Both the position numbers and the translations under genes were made by a program. Below, in pieces: positions 18,045 through 27,549 of a DNA stretch of 64,000 nucleotides (positions are counted from its first letter, which is position 1; each line of letters opens with the position of its first letter). This stretch comes from Chitinophaga ginsengisoli. GTDB taxonomy: Bacteria; Bacteroidota; Bacteroidia; Chitinophagales; Chitinophagaceae. The notes beneath the pieces are model-generated. The model did no database searches. It was not told where the DNA came from and saw only the letters and a program-made list of their open reading frames with translations. The DNA lies in the NCBI RefSeq assembly GCF_003014595.1, contig NZ_PYGK01000011.1, positions 216,344-280,343 of the forward strand, written 5' to 3'.

Positions 18045-19793
18045 ATGCGAAAGTTCATGTTGGCACTGACAACACTGTGCCTATTATTTATATCTACCAA
18101 AGGCCAAGACCATACCTTATATCATTCAGTACACCAAAACCTCGACAGTAATTTCATTATTTCTGCCAGCTATAAGCCACTTTCAAAAGACGGTGTCGTT
18201 ATCCTGGAAGAAAATCACATGAACCAGTACAACGCTATTAACCAGTTGTTGTCAATTAGTAAAAATAACAAGGGTGAGATCCCTATTAATAAAATCGTCC
18301 TGGAAGGACTATATTACCCGCTCAGATCAAAAGTCATTTCTTTTGACGCCGCGCAGATAGAAGAACGACAGATTTATCTAAAACTATTAAAGTCACTTGT
18401 AATTAATGAGTATAATTACGATGATAGTTCTAGTATAAGCAATGCAGAATTTCTTCATCTAGGCTATGGATTCGAATTATTGCCTTCAGAAAATCCAAGA
18501 GATTATCAAGCCTGTAAAGAGCTATCAGACAGCCCTTTGATCTACCTATTAAATATGAATTACTTTGCGGCATCCACTGCTGTTATAAGTACTGAACAGG
18601 ATATTGAAAATCTCGAATATTATTTTCGTAGTAAAAAAGACAACAACTCTTTATATAAGCGTTGTTACGATAGACAACTAAACTTTTTAAAGCTGGTCAG
18701 CAAACGAACAGATACGATTGCCTACAATACAAAAAATCACTATGAAAAATATAAACGCGTATTTTGTATAGAGGGCATGAGGCATACGTCTTTATTAACT
18801 GCCCGTCTTGAACAGCAGAATATCCCGTATGTTGTTATCACCGAAAAAGTAAACCTCGTTGATACAAGAAGGACTTTAATAAAGCCAACATTAAAGATAG
18901 ATCAATTCAGGACTAAATTATATATCGAAAAAGAATACCTCAAATGTCTGTTAGCAAATGCAGAAAGCAAAGGTGTAAAACCGGAAAGATACTTTTCGTT
19001 CTTGAATGTAAAAAAAATATTGGATCAGTTTGAAATAGTAAAAAATCCATTAATCAGTGACGGCCTATTGTCTTTCGATGTTCACAGTAATGAACAGCAA
19101 CTCTATTATAAAGACCAGATTAACATAGGAAATCTGCCGGACATTTATTATAGCATGGTAAAAGAACCAAATGAGGATCCGTCTTCAATGCTGACCGCTC
19201 CAATTGTAAAACAGACAATCTTAAAGGATAATTTATCATTTAAGCAGGCCAGAGAATCAATTTATTCAACTATTAAAACATATCTGGATTCTGATCTATA
19301 TCGTTCAAAAAGTAATTTTTTAAAGTATCATTCTGTAGAAGGAGGCCCCTCCAAAGAAATACATTGGAGTGACAACATTCTGTTTAATAAAATAAAAGAC
19401 CTTGATTTAAATATTCAGGCTCAATGCTCTAAAGCAAAAAACAATCGTCCTGACTGGTATTATGAAGGGAATGAAGGCAATTTGATCGGTGAGGTAAAAT
19501 ACATAAGGAACAGGGCCACATTTTCCTATGTTAAAAAACTGCTGGTAAACGATCAGATTGAAAGCTATTTGAAGGATCCGAGGCTAAATGCACAGGCACT
19601 TGACTTATACATCCTAATTGACGAAGAAGGGCTCAAAAAACAAGGCGTCAAAATTGAACAAATAAACATATTTAAGAGAATGCTGGATTTAAGAATGCGA
19701 AAATTAAATTTAAGCTTGGAGAAGAATATAAATGTGTACTACCTGATAGTCATTAAGAATTTTAAATATGCTAAGGCACGTCAAGCGGCATAA
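18045..19793 (+). CDS. Exported protein with possible TraB/ChaN-like N-terminal half
   Basis: I place the start at the ATG at 18045 (MRKFMLALTTLCLLF signal peptide); an in-frame ATG at 18033 is also possible. 582 aa. After export, GVVILEENHMNQYNAIN and, about 180 residues later, VFCIEGMRHTSLLTARLEQQNIPYVVI resemble the two halves of the EreA/ChaN/TraB fold, in which an early Glu-His and a late Gly-x-x-His motif sit at the active or metal site. The C-terminal third (about 440-582) has GEVKYIRN and a DLYILIDEE strand of unknown meaning. Low-confidence fold assignment; no function assigned. Confidence 0.6.
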   Translation: MRKFMLALTTLCLLFISTKGQDHTLYHSVHQNLDSNFIISASYKPLSKDGVVILEENHMNQYNAINQLLSISKNNKGEIPINKIVLEGLYYPLRSKVISFDAAQIEERQIYLKLLKSLVINEYNYDDSSSISNAEFLHLGYGFELLPSENPRDYQACKELSDSPLIYLLNMNYFAASTAVISTEQDIENLEYYFRSKKDNNSLYKRCYDRQLNFLKLVSKRTDTIAYNTKNHYEKYKRVFCIEGMRHTSLLTARLEQQNIPYVVITEKVNLVDTRRTLIKPTLKIDQFRTKLYIEKEYLKCLLANAESKGVKPERYFSFLNVKKILDQFEIVKNPLISDGLLSFDVHSNEQQLYYKDQINIGNLPDIYYSMVKEPNEDPSSMLTAPIVKQTILKDNLSFKQARESIYSTIKTYLDSDLYRSKSNFLKYHSVEGGPSKEIHWSDNILFNKIKDLDLNIQAQCSKAKNNRPDWYYEGNEGNLIGEVKYIRNRATFSYVKKLLVNDQIESYLKDPRLNAQALDLYILIDEEGLKKQGVKIEQINIFKRMLDLRMRKLNLSLEKNINVYYLIVIKNFKYAKARQAA

Positions 19794-19886
19794 AGAGGTC
19801 AAAGTCCTTTCAAACTAAATTAGATACCCGGAATTTCTGCGTTTATTTGGACCGGGTTATCAGGTACCTGTCAATGATATAATAGC

Positions 19887-19894
19887 TATCTTTG
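19887..19894 (+). promoter_or_regulatory. -7 box for the LLM oxidoreductase gene
   Basis: TATCTTTG, a perfect TAnnTTTG, 31 nt before the ATG at 19926. Confidence 0.5.
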
Positions 19895-19925
19895 CAATGG
19901 CTTTTTTACAATCGAAAAGAGAAGT

Positions 19926-20948
19926 ATGAAGAAAATCGGATTTTTATCATTCGGACATTGGTCCAATCATCCAGGCTATCAAACCCGTACGGCAGCCGAC
20001 ACATTGCTTCAGTCAATTGATCTGGCTGTCGCTGCCGAAGAAATCGGTTTAGATGGTGCATATTTTCGGGTACATCATTTCGCAGCTCAATTAGCATCTC
20101 CATTTCCTTTGCTTTCCGCCATCGGCGCCAAAACGAGCAGCATTGAGATTGGAACGGGCGTTATTGACATGCGTTATGAAAACCCCCTCTATATGGTGGA
20201 AGACGCCGGAGCCGCCGATTTGATTTCGGGCGGACGATTGCAACTGGGAATCAGCAGAGGGTCGCCGGAACAGGTAATCGACGGATGGCGTTATTTTGAA
20301 TATGAACCAGCGGAAGGTGAGACTGACGCTGACATGGGACGCAGGAAAGCCTTGCAGTTTTTGGATAAACTGAAAGGTGTCGGATTTGCACAGCCAAACC
20401 CCCACCCGATGTTTCCTAATCCACCAGGCTTGCTACGATTGGAACCCCATTCTGAGGGATTGCGCGAGCGCATCTGGTGGGGCGCGGGCTCCAATGCCAC
20501 TGCTATCTGGGCTGCCGAAAACGGAATGCACCTGCAAAGTTCTACCCTGAAATTCGACGAAAGCGGGAAGCCATTCCACATACAACAGGCAGAACAGATC
20601 AGGTTGTACAAAGAAGCATGGAAAAAAGCAGGACATCAGCGCGAACCAAGGGTTTCAGTGAGCCGATCTATATTTGCATTGATAAATGACCAGGACAGGC
20701 ATTTCTTTGGGCGCGAAAGCAATGGAGCCGACAAAATTGGTTTCATTGAAAAAGATAAACGCGCCATTTTCGGAAAAAGCTATGCCGGGGAACCAGATCA
20801 GCTCATTAAAGAGTTGGCACAGGACGAGGCTATTCAGGAAGCTGATACACTGCTTTTGACAATTCCCAATACCCTGGGAGTTGACTACAATATACACGTG
20901 CTCTCGTCTATTCTGAAGTATGTCGCACCCGGACTGGGCTGGCGTTAA
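19926..20948 (+). CDS. LLM-class flavin-dependent oxidoreductase
   Basis: 340 aa, cytosolic, a full-length luciferase-like monooxygenase. Visible family features are an early GFLSFGHW strand, LDGAYFRVHHFA (about 40-52), EIGTGVIDMRYENPLYMVEDAGAADLISGGRLQLGISRG (about 75-115, the flavin-contacting beta strands) and a late REPRVSVSRSIFAL. Members use FMN with NAD(P)H to oxidise small molecules; the substrate is not evident. It is a single gene with a good promoter and terminator. Confidence 0.9.
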   Translation: MKKIGFLSFGHWSNHPGYQTRTAADTLLQSIDLAVAAEEIGLDGAYFRVHHFAAQLASPFPLLSAIGAKTSSIEIGTGVIDMRYENPLYMVEDAGAADLISGGRLQLGISRGSPEQVIDGWRYFEYEPAEGETDADMGRRKALQFLDKLKGVGFAQPNPHPMFPNPPGLLRLEPHSEGLRERIWWGAGSNATAIWAAENGMHLQSSTLKFDESGKPFHIQQAEQIRLYKEAWKKAGHQREPRVSVSRSIFALINDQDRHFFGRESNGADKIGFIEKDKRAIFGKSYAGEPDQLIKELAQDEAIQEADTLLLTIPNTLGVDYNIHVLSSILKYVAPGLGWR

Positions 20949-20988
20949 ATTGTATGGTGGCGAAGTTCATATTTTGCCTGCGGGAAAT

Positions 20989-21027
20989 TAAAAAGCCTTC
21001 AAATCTTCGGACTTGAAGGCTTTTTAT
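20989..21027 (+). terminator. Intrinsic terminator
   Basis: AAAAAGCCTTCAA / TTGAAGGCTTTTT around a 10-nt loop, about 45 nt after the LLM gene. It is T-rich on both strands. Confidence 0.85.
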
Positions 21028-21126
21028 TACTATCTATAGTGCAAGGTTTAATGTTCCCTTCACCATATATCTGTCACTTAGCCAACTACTATCATCACAT
21101 GCAATAAAGATGCCTCGCAGTACCTG

Positions 21127-22110
21127 CTAAGGCTTAAGAATGATACTGCCGGTAGTCTTCCGGGATTCCATGTCAGCATGTGCTAAAGCTGCATCAGCCA
21201 GAGAATAGACTAAAAGATGTTGTACATCGAATATGCCCTTCTCAACCTGTTCGAATACCTCTTTCATCGCTTCGCCTTTCTTATGCTGATACCCCGGATA
21301 GTTATTGAGCTGAGCCTGTACGAAATGAATGTTTTTTTGATCAAGCGGCAGCGCATCTACCTCTGGCCAGCCGGATGCGCCGCCATAAGATACAAAGGTG
21401 CCACCCGTTTTGATCAGATCCATGGATCTGTCAAAGATGTCTTTGCCAACACTGTCATATATCACATCCACACCGGCACCGCCTGTGATAACATTCACAC
21501 AGGCAATAAGATCTTCATTTTGTAAATCAATTACATGCTCATAACCCCGTTGTTCTGCCAACTGCTTTTTAGCCGGACTCCCTACCGTGCCTATAACAAT
21601 AGCGCCCAGCGACTTCGCCCATGCACTTAACAACGTACCTACGCCTCCCATCATTGCAGGAATAAGTACGTACTGCCCGGCTTTAACCGCATAACCATCC
21701 CTGATCAGCATTTTGGCCGTAAGGCCTTTTACCATAACTGCAGCCGCTACATCAAAAGTGATATTATCAGGTAATCTAAAGATATCATCAACGCTGATCA
21801 CTCTTTTTTGTGCATATGCCCCCGTGGTGGCATAGTAGGCCACCCTATCCCCCACTGCGAACGATGTTACACCCTCACCAATGGCTGTTACTATGCCAGC
21901 GGCTTCCAGGCCGATTGGCGCAGGATATGCCGGTAGTGGGAATCTCCCACTTCTGAAGAAAACATCCAGGAAGTTTACGGCAATGGCTTTTTGCTCAATT
22001 AATACTTCATTCGAACGCGGGCCGGCTAAATCAATTGTTTCATATTTCAGAACTTCCGGCCCTCCGGGTTGTTCAATAAGAACAACACCACTTTTTGTTA
22101 AGATACTCAT
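21127..22110 (-). CDS. Zinc-independent quinone oxidoreductase (MDR family)
   Basis: 327 aa, full-length. GroES-like start (EQPGGPEVLKYETIDL, then VLIEQKAIAVNFLDVFFRSG), the quinone-reductase hallmark GLEAAGIVTAIGEGV, and a Rossmann nucleotide-binding motif around VLIPAMMGGVGTLLSAWAKSLGA (about 145-168). No structural zinc Cys cluster. Likely an NADPH:quinone one- or two-electron reductase, soluble. It is divergent from an HxlR regulator 126 nt away with palindromic sites between them, the usual arrangement for a quinone- or electrophile-responsive pair. Confidence 0.92.
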   Translation of the reverse strand: MSILTKSGVVLIEQPGGPEVLKYETIDLAGPRSNEVLIEQKAIAVNFLDVFFRSGRFPLPAYPAPIGLEAAGIVTAIGEGVTSFAVGDRVAYYATTGAYAQKRVISVDDIFRLPDNITFDVAAAVMVKGLTAKMLIRDGYAVKAGQYVLIPAMMGGVGTLLSAWAKSLGAIVIGTVGSPAKKQLAEQRGYEHVIDLQNEDLIACVNVITGGAGVDVIYDSVGKDIFDRSMDLIKTGGTFVSYGGASGWPEVDALPLDQKNIHFVQAQLNNYPGYQHKKGEAMKEVFEQVEKGIFDVQHLLVYSLADAALAHADMESRKTTGSIILKP

Positions 22111-22178
22111 CTAAGGTTTTTTTTGTTCCTGCAAATCTATTCGCACTCCACCTTATGATGAATGCCAGGTCCCTTTAA

Positions 22179-22223
22179 GGAAGTACTTCCCTCCAGGGAA
22201 GTGTTTTTCCCCCGCGGAAGTAG
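22179..22223. promoter_or_regulatory. Probable HxlR operator sites in the divergent intergenic region
   Basis: Perfect 12-bp palindrome GGAAGTACTTCC (22179-22190), a second imperfect one GGGAAGTGTTTTTCCC (22196-22211) and a third half-site GGAAGTAG (22216-22223). The last abuts the -7 box TACATTTG (22225-22232) of the regulator gene, which suggests autoregulation as well as control of the quinone reductase. Binding by the neighbouring HxlR protein is inferred. Confidence 0.6.
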
Positions 22224-22236
22224 TTACATTTGTCTC

Positions 22237-22611
22237 ATGGGAACATCAAGGCTTACTGAAGAAACGTTGTCAAAAGCATGTATACAGCATTTTAAAGCCA
22301 TTGAAGATACACAGTACATACTGACCGGCAAATGGAGGATATCCATCATTGCAATGCTGGTATTCAGGAAGATGCGCTACCTGGAACTACAGCGCCTGTT
22401 AAATGGTATTGGCACTAAAATGTTATCCAAAGAATTACAGCATCTGGAAATTAATGGATTGGTCAGTCGCACCGTCCGGAATACGAAGCCTATCACGGTA
22501 GAATATGAGCTTACAGCATATGGAAAATCGCTGAAACCTTTATTAGACGAGATGGCACGTTGGGGTACAGCACATAAAAAGCGTATTGTAAAGGAAGTCG
22601 GCACAAAATAA
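22237..22611 (+). CDS. HxlR-family transcriptional regulator
   Basis: I choose the ATG at 22237 (124 aa) over an upstream in-frame ATG at 22162, because the upstream part contains the operator and promoter. HxlR winged-helix signature: DTQYILTGKWRISIIAMLVF, RYLELQRLLNGIGTKMLSKELQHLEINGLVSRTV, then VEYELTAYGKSLKPLLDEMARWG. Cys15 lies at the start, close to where YodB-type members carry their redox-sensing Cys. Likely represses the divergent quinone reductase until modified by quinones or oxidants. The -7 box ends 4 nt before the start codon, so the message may be leaderless. Confidence 0.9.
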   Translation: MGTSRLTEETLSKACIQHFKAIEDTQYILTGKWRISIIAMLVFRKMRYLELQRLLNGIGTKMLSKELQHLEINGLVSRTVRNTKPITVEYELTAYGKSLKPLLDEMARWGTAHKKRIVKEVGTK

Positions 22612-22794
22612 GTGCTGCCCCAGGTCATTTCTTTATGACCTGGCCTTATAATATAGGAAACTTAATAATGTAAAAGAAAATTTCCCGGTTTTAACTACTT
22701 TTGCGGCAAAACTGACTTTTGATCCAGGTCTGATCAGTAAGTCAGGCATAAGCCGATATTCCTAAACGTTCCAATTCTAAGCAAACCATTGATA

Positions 22795-23079
22795 ATGAGG
22801 AAAAAAAAAGAGAATGTACGAGAGGTGTTTCCTGCAACTATCGATAGACTAATAGAGCGGGCACAAGACGCCGGTATAACCCTGACAGATGCGGCCATCG
22901 CTGCCGAACTTGGCATCCCGATAGAAACTTTTAAAACATACTATCAGAAGGACAAAGCACCTTCTGAAATTTTCGACCTGATGCGGAAGAAATTCAAGCA
23001 ATTTATCGGTACACTATACATTGAGTGTGTGATCCTCCCCGATGAATTTGATGAAGCTGATGCAGATGAGGAAGAGTAG
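22795..23079 (+). CDS. Small helix-turn-helix protein
   Basis: 94 aa from the ATG at 22795 (an in-frame TTG lies at 22789). Residues about 8-70 look like a helix-turn-helix module: LTDAAIAAELGIPIETFKTYY has the spacing of a helix-turn-helix pair, followed by KAPSEIFDLMRKKFKQFIG. The C-terminus is strongly acidic (DEADADEEE). A TACTTTTG -7 box lies at 22698-22705. Likely DNA-binding; target unknown. Confidence 0.6.
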   Translation: MRKKKENVREVFPATIDRLIERAQDAGITLTDAAIAAELGIPIETFKTYYQKDKAPSEIFDLMRKKFKQFIGTLYIECVILPDEFDEADADEEE

Positions 23080-23101
23080 GAAAGTGAAGATGGATCAGCT
23101 G

Positions 23102-23539
23102 CTAAACAGACTTATTCCACTTTGGAAATACCCCGAAGATATCCTGGTGTTGTCTTAATAAGCTCCGCTTTAAAACTTCGGGGCAATCTGTATATCCGGT
23201 ATCGCACGTTACGTACCAGTATATATTTAATGCCTCAATATTTTCCCGGGTCATCTGCTTTTTCCATGCTATATGTGCCGGCGTCTTACCAAACTGCTGG
23301 CCTTTGATGATTTCATCTTTCAGACCACTTATTCCTTCCTTTCTGTTTGAGATTGAACCATCCTTTTCAATTTTTCCGGAATGTCCGATGTAGATCAGCT
23401 CCACTCTCCCCTTTTTTAATGCATAGATGACATATACGCCACTCTTACCAGCTGGCGCATTACATACCGTCTGGAGATCCTGTTCCGGAGTGAGGAAGAA
23501 ATGGCCCTGCTCTTTGTATTTATCTAGTATGTCAAACAT
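23102..23539 (-). CDS. GIY-YIG-like nuclease-fold protein
   Basis: 145 aa. SGVYVIY (about 33-39) and LIYIGHSGKI (about 48-57) match the GVY/YIG pair of the GIY-YIG fold, with NRKEGISGLKDEI following where the catalytic Arg helix lies, and a further ENIEALNIYWYVTCD segment. The fold is small, as in UvrC/Endo-type stand-alone domains, and the last part may carry the metal-binding Glu. Convergent with the helix-turn-helix gene. A nuclease role is inferred from the motif only. Confidence 0.7.
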   Translation of the reverse strand: MFDILDKYKEQGHFFLTPEQDLQTVCNAPAGKSGVYVIYALKKGRVELIYIGHSGKIEKDGSISNRKEGISGLKDEIIKGQQFGKTPAHIAWKKQMTRENIEALNIYWYVTCDTGYTDCPEVLKRSLLRQHQDIFGVFPKWNKSV

Positions 23540-23627
23540 CCTGTAAAGATAGGTTGTACCTGCATAAAGGTCCAGTCAAAAAAAAAATTGGTAAAGTATA
23601 ATCGTTTATGCATCTTTGCACCCTCAT

Positions 23628-23699
<72 letters not shown>

Positions 23700-23710
23700 C
23701 AAAAAAAGTC

Positions 23711-23748
23711 CCGGTTCACGAAAGCGCGATGTAAGTCGCGCTTTTTTT
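23711..23748 (+). repeat. Left 38-bp direct repeat (att), doubling as tRNA terminator
   Basis: CCGGTTCACGAAAGCGCGAT.. to the T-run. GCGCGA-TGTAAG-TCGCGC followed by seven T is a rho-independent terminator for tRNA-Met. The identical 38-bp sequence recurs at 61086-61123; the two define the ends of the island. Confidence 0.85.
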
Positions 23749-23825
23749 GTGCGAGAAACTTTGACTGGTGCGGGTTTCGGAGGGTTTTGGATACTAAAGT
23801 AGCTTAAATAAAATCAAGTGAAATG

Positions 23826-23870
23826 GTGCCCCTTTCGGTGACCTTTCTGGTGCCTATCTTTGTGGGGCAC
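23826..23870. promoter_or_regulatory. Inverted repeat around the integrase promoter
   Basis: Arms GTGCCCC (23826-23832) and GGGGCAC (23864-23870) enclose a -7 box TATCTTTG (23855-23862), with GGTGACC and GGTGCC direct repeats between. The copy before the truncated integrase (61198-61246) has different arms (TAGTGAGC / GCTCACTA) with the same spacing to the start codon, so pairing is conserved although sequence is not. Confidence 0.6.
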
Positions 23871-23937
23871 GCGGCAAAATGATATGCTTTGTGGTGGGTT
23901 TGAAGAGCGAATTTTTTTAACGCTTAAATGTGACAAA

Positions 23938-25506
23938 ATGAACGTAAAGCAGAATTTGTCGGTACTAGTCTACCGCAAGAAGAAGAATCCCGCAAGCGGG
24001 ATGGTATTTATTTATCTCCGGGTTACCATTGATGGCATTTCTGATGAAATAACCTCCGGAATTAAGATCAAAGACGAACACTGGGATAAAGAACGAAAAC
24101 AGGTCACCGCCGGTAACCCGGACTACAAGAAATATAACAAGACCCTGGAACTAATGAAGGCCGATCTCCAGCGGCATTTTGACCTCGTACAGGCGTTACA
24201 TGGCCTGGCAACCCCGAAATTGGTATTAGACTCCTACCGCTCCCCTATTAATGGTAAAGATCAACAGCAACAAAAAATTGCCAATCTGGCTTTTAGTGAA
24301 CGACTGGATGCGCTGATATGCGATTATATCAAATATTGCAAGTTTGAGAAGAAGGCGTATGAATTTGATGCGGTGCCTTCATCAGAGAAAAGGATCATTC
24401 TTGAAGATCGACGGAATGGTATTAAAAAAAGGCTGGACGTCGTTACCAGAGAGGCAAATGCTATCTTTGATAACAAGAGTCATCACAAGACACTCGTCTT
24501 GGCGATTGATGAGTATCTACTAAACTTCCTTTTGCTGGCGTTCAGCGGCAATCGTTCTCCGAATAGCCTGGAGAAAATGATCGGCAGGAAAAATCGGTAT
24601 CTCTCCTTTATTAGATACCGATATAAAGCAGATGATCTCGCTGTTGAAAAGTTGGAGTATAAATTCATTACTGACTTGTTTAATTACCTGCTGGTTCAAT
24701 GGGAAGTGAACGAGAATTCAGCAACTAAGTACTGCCAATGTCTGAAGGAGATTATTGACCGGACGGTGGCAAATGGTTGGCTACAAGCGAATATTTTCGG
24801 CCTGTTTAAGTGTAGCTACATTGAGCCAGACAAACTCTGGCCGAGTATGGACGAGTTCGTGACATTGCTTAATGCGGATCTGTCTAAGCAGAGCCTTCGA
24901 GAAATCCGGGATATTAATATCTTCTGCGGAATGACAGGGCTAGCCTATCAGGAAGTATTTGATCTTAGCCCAAAGGACATTGTGAAAGGATCGGATGGAG
25001 AGCTGTGGATTGAGAAAAAGCGACAAAAAACAGATGGAGATGTAAGCTTGCCTCTCCTACCCCTCGCACTGGAGATCATTGAGCTATACAAAGATCATCC
25101 AATATGCCTACGCCGAAACCGCCTCCTACCAGTGCCCACTAATCAGGCGTATAACCGGGGAATTAAAGAGATTGCTACTGAGACAGGGGTTAATATTATT
25201 AACCACAGCCATCAGTGGCGGTACTTCTTTGCAAATGAGGTTGTGTTTAATAACGGGGTGGATATTAAGACCACCGGAAAAATGCTGTCGCATAAGTCAG
25301 TGAAAACGACGGAGATCTATGTTAAGGCGAATAAGAGGAAGATTAGTGAGAGTATGGGAATGGTGAAGGAGAAGCTGTTTGGAAAGGGGACGAAGTTAAC
25401 TAGGAAGAAACATATTTCCTATCCAGATCATTCAACTGACAACAAAGTGGAAAATCACAGTATAACCACCCCGCTCCGCATAGCATACGTAGCTGACGAC
25501 AAATAA
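23938..25506 (+). CDS. Tyrosine recombinase (integrase) of the island
   Basis: Start at the ATG at 23938 (522 aa); the upstream frame to 23860 overlaps the promoter. Domains: Bacteroidetes arm-binding domain (1-95, MNVKQNLSVLVYRKK.. EHWDKERKQV), SAM-like core-binding domain (about 190-300), catalytic domain (about 310-500). Catalytic residues seen: HQWR (about 422-426), LSHKS (about 449) and nucleophile Tyr in TEIYVKA (about 461). Where Arg I is expected, FCGMTGLAYQEV has Ala, as in other Bacteroidetes integrases that lack this Arg. Catalyses excision and insertion at the 38-bp repeat. A hairpin at 25511 follows the stop. Confidence 0.95.
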   Translation: MNVKQNLSVLVYRKKKNPASGMVFIYLRVTIDGISDEITSGIKIKDEHWDKERKQVTAGNPDYKKYNKTLELMKADLQRHFDLVQALHGLATPKLVLDSYRSPINGKDQQQQKIANLAFSERLDALICDYIKYCKFEKKAYEFDAVPSSEKRIILEDRRNGIKKRLDVVTREANAIFDNKSHHKTLVLAIDEYLLNFLLLAFSGNRSPNSLEKMIGRKNRYLSFIRYRYKADDLAVEKLEYKFITDLFNYLLVQWEVNENSATKYCQCLKEIIDRTVANGWLQANIFGLFKCSYIEPDKLWPSMDEFVTLLNADLSKQSLREIRDINIFCGMTGLAYQEVFDLSPKDIVKGSDGELWIEKKRQKTDGDVSLPLLPLALEIIELYKDHPICLRRNRLLPVPTNQAYNRGIKEIATETGVNIINHSHQWRYFFANEVVFNNGVDIKTTGKMLSHKSVKTTEIYVKANKRKISESMGMVKEKLFGKGTKLTRKKHISYPDHSTDNKVENHSITTPLRIAYVADDK

Positions 25507-25510
25507 ACTT

Positions 25511-25550
25511 ATAAACGGTCAACTTCTATTCAAAATGGTTGACCGTTTAT
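25511..25550 (+). terminator. Hairpin after the integrase gene
   Basis: ATAAACGGTCAAC / GTTGACCGTTTAT, 13-bp perfect stem, 14-nt loop, immediately after the stop. No U-run follows, so termination efficiency is uncertain. Confidence 0.6.
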
Positions 25551-25752
25551 AGTGTTACCATAGTTTACATTAACTGACACCGGCATTTGTTCCTTACATA
25601 ACCAATTTTTCCCACCTACTAGGCATTACAATATTGGGTCATTACAGAACGCAACAATAAATGCGTAAAAAGTACACATTTATAAATATTTTTGTGTAGT
25701 TTGAAGCAAATAGTTTGTGAATAATTCTTGCGAAAGGGATAAATGAAAAAAA

Positions 25753-26862
25753 ATGAATAGATTGATATTAATTGGAAATGGATTTGATTTAGCTCATAAT
25801 TTAAATACTAGTTATAATAGCTTCTTACTCGGGCACCTTAAACATTCCTTTAGTGGCTTACAACCAACCAAATCATATCAAAGTGGCTTATTTGACATAG
25901 GAATACCGATACATGGAAGAGGTTTTGACTTTGATTCGCTAATTGATCACTGCTATAAAGAAAACACCCTAGCTGATTTATTAGAAAACAAAGTTCGCAT
26001 TAAAGGATTTGCGTATCCCAGAGACGTCTACACTGTGTCTTTGAAATCGTCCTTCTGGCTTCATCTTGCGAAACAATGCTCTTTGGCGACCTGGGTTGAA
26101 ATCGAAAATGAATACTACAGTCAATTGAAAAACATAATATCCCCTCCTATGCATAGATCGGGAAAGGGAGAATCAATTAAAAAGCTAAATGACTCAATGG
26201 GTGAAATAACTTCAGCACTAGAAGCCTATTTATACCGATTACCTAAGCCCCTTCGAACAGACAAATATTCCGATTTGTTTAGTCAATCAATTAATTTGGA
26301 AGAGATACCTGAAATGTCGGCTGTTGGCGGAACAATTGAACCCTCGCGCACGTTAATCTTAAATTTTAATTACACTTCTACTCCTGAGATATATCTTGAT
26401 AATATTCGTAACTCTGGCAATTTTTCCATTAATTATATACATGGAGAATTGCAGAAACCTAGTAATCCTATCGTATTCGGATTCGGAGATGAAGTGGACT
26501 CACATTACAAGAACATTGAGAATTCTGGAATCAACGGGTGCTTTGATCATTTAAAATCATTCTGGTATACTCGGACAAAAAATTACCATGATTTAATAAA
26601 GTTTATCGGTCAGGATGCTTATCAAGTATTTACCTTAGGGCATTCTTGTGGCTTATCAGACAGAACTATGCTCAAAATGATATTTGAACACAAAAATTGC
26701 GCTGCCATTAAGATCTTTTACCACGGAAATACTACGAAAAATAACTTTAAAAGATTGACTGAAGACATCTCCAAGCATTTCGATTCTAAAGCTCAAATGC
26801 GTGAAAAAATTACTCCCTTCCCTTATTGCGAATCAATGCCACAAGCTAACCAAGTTAACTAA
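25753..26862 (+). CDS. AbiH-family abortive infection protein
   Basis: 369 aa, typical AbiH length. The N-terminal signature LILIGNGFDLAHNLNTSYNS and C-terminal TLGHSCGLSDRTMLKMIF are diagnostic. AbiH proteins give phage resistance by an abortive mechanism; the biochemical activity is unresolved, though the glycine-rich opening suggests a nucleotide-binding fold. It stands alone, directly after the integrase, AT-rich compared with the left arm, with its own promoter region. Likely defence cargo. Confidence 0.9.
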   Translation: MNRLILIGNGFDLAHNLNTSYNSFLLGHLKHSFSGLQPTKSYQSGLFDIGIPIHGRGFDFDSLIDHCYKENTLADLLENKVRIKGFAYPRDVYTVSLKSSFWLHLAKQCSLATWVEIENEYYSQLKNIISPPMHRSGKGESIKKLNDSMGEITSALEAYLYRLPKPLRTDKYSDLFSQSINLEEIPEMSAVGGTIEPSRTLILNFNYTSTPEIYLDNIRNSGNFSINYIHGELQKPSNPIVFGFGDEVDSHYKNIENSGINGCFDHLKSFWYTRTKNYHDLIKFIGQDAYQVFTLGHSCGLSDRTMLKMIFEHKNCAAIKIFYHGNTTKNNFKRLTEDISKHFDSKAQMREKITPFPYCESMPQANQVN

Positions 26863-26984
26863 ATCTAAATAACTGGCTGAGAGGTCCACCCACCGTCAAC
26901 ATTTTTTGTAAACGTTGGTTGACTAATTAAGGTATTCCCAATGAACTAACATAACATGTCACTAAAGGATAATGTTAAGTCTAT

Positions 26985-27122
26985 GACCTCGGAAAAACCA
27001 ATGGACATAATGGACCGGATATTTGTATTGAGGGAAGGACGCATAATATTGATATAGAAGTGCAGGCATCGGTACTTACTCCGCCTCAAATCCTAGAGCG
27101 CACTAAAGGTATTATAAGTTGA
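26985..27122 (+). pseudogene. Decayed gene fragment(s)
   Basis: The frame from 26985 reads GKTNGHNGPDICIEGRTHN then IDIEVQASVLTPP to a TGA at 27120, protein-like but without a start; the MSLKDNVKS start at 26956 is in another frame. Similar broken protein-like pieces continue to 27535 (for example VPKARVYLAAEVDFDLSVNK ending in TAG near 27531). I read 26,863-27,549 as one or two frameshifted genes of unknown identity. Confidence 0.35.
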
Positions 27123-27549
27123 CATATTTATATTACGGGCTGTACCGTTTGAAAAGAAGCATTTAATAACGTTCGGTCCAAAACAATTAGGGGTCCAGGT
27201 CAGTTTCCATCAGGTTGAAAGAATACGAGCGTGTTATTTCGCATATGTATTATAAACGATCATTCTATATAATGATTCCGTCATCCGGCGCGGGGCTTAT
27301 GGTCTTTAAACCTGTGGATAACTATACCCATGCCTACGAATATTATGATAGTGATCGTGAATATCAGTATGATGCACCCCGGCCTCATAAAATATTAAGA
27401 ATTATTGCGGAAAAAAGGAAAGTATACAATTGTCTGAATTCGGACCTTTTGTTCGCAAGGAATATCCGGTCCCAAAGGCGAGAGTATACTTAGCCGCAGA
27501 GGTCGATTTTGACTTATCAGTGAACAAAGTCTAGCCCTATCGTCTAATG

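Noticed and set aside
27215..27493. 92-aa ORF
   Set aside because: Start and composition are weak and it lies among frameshifted fragments; treated as part of the decayed stretch.
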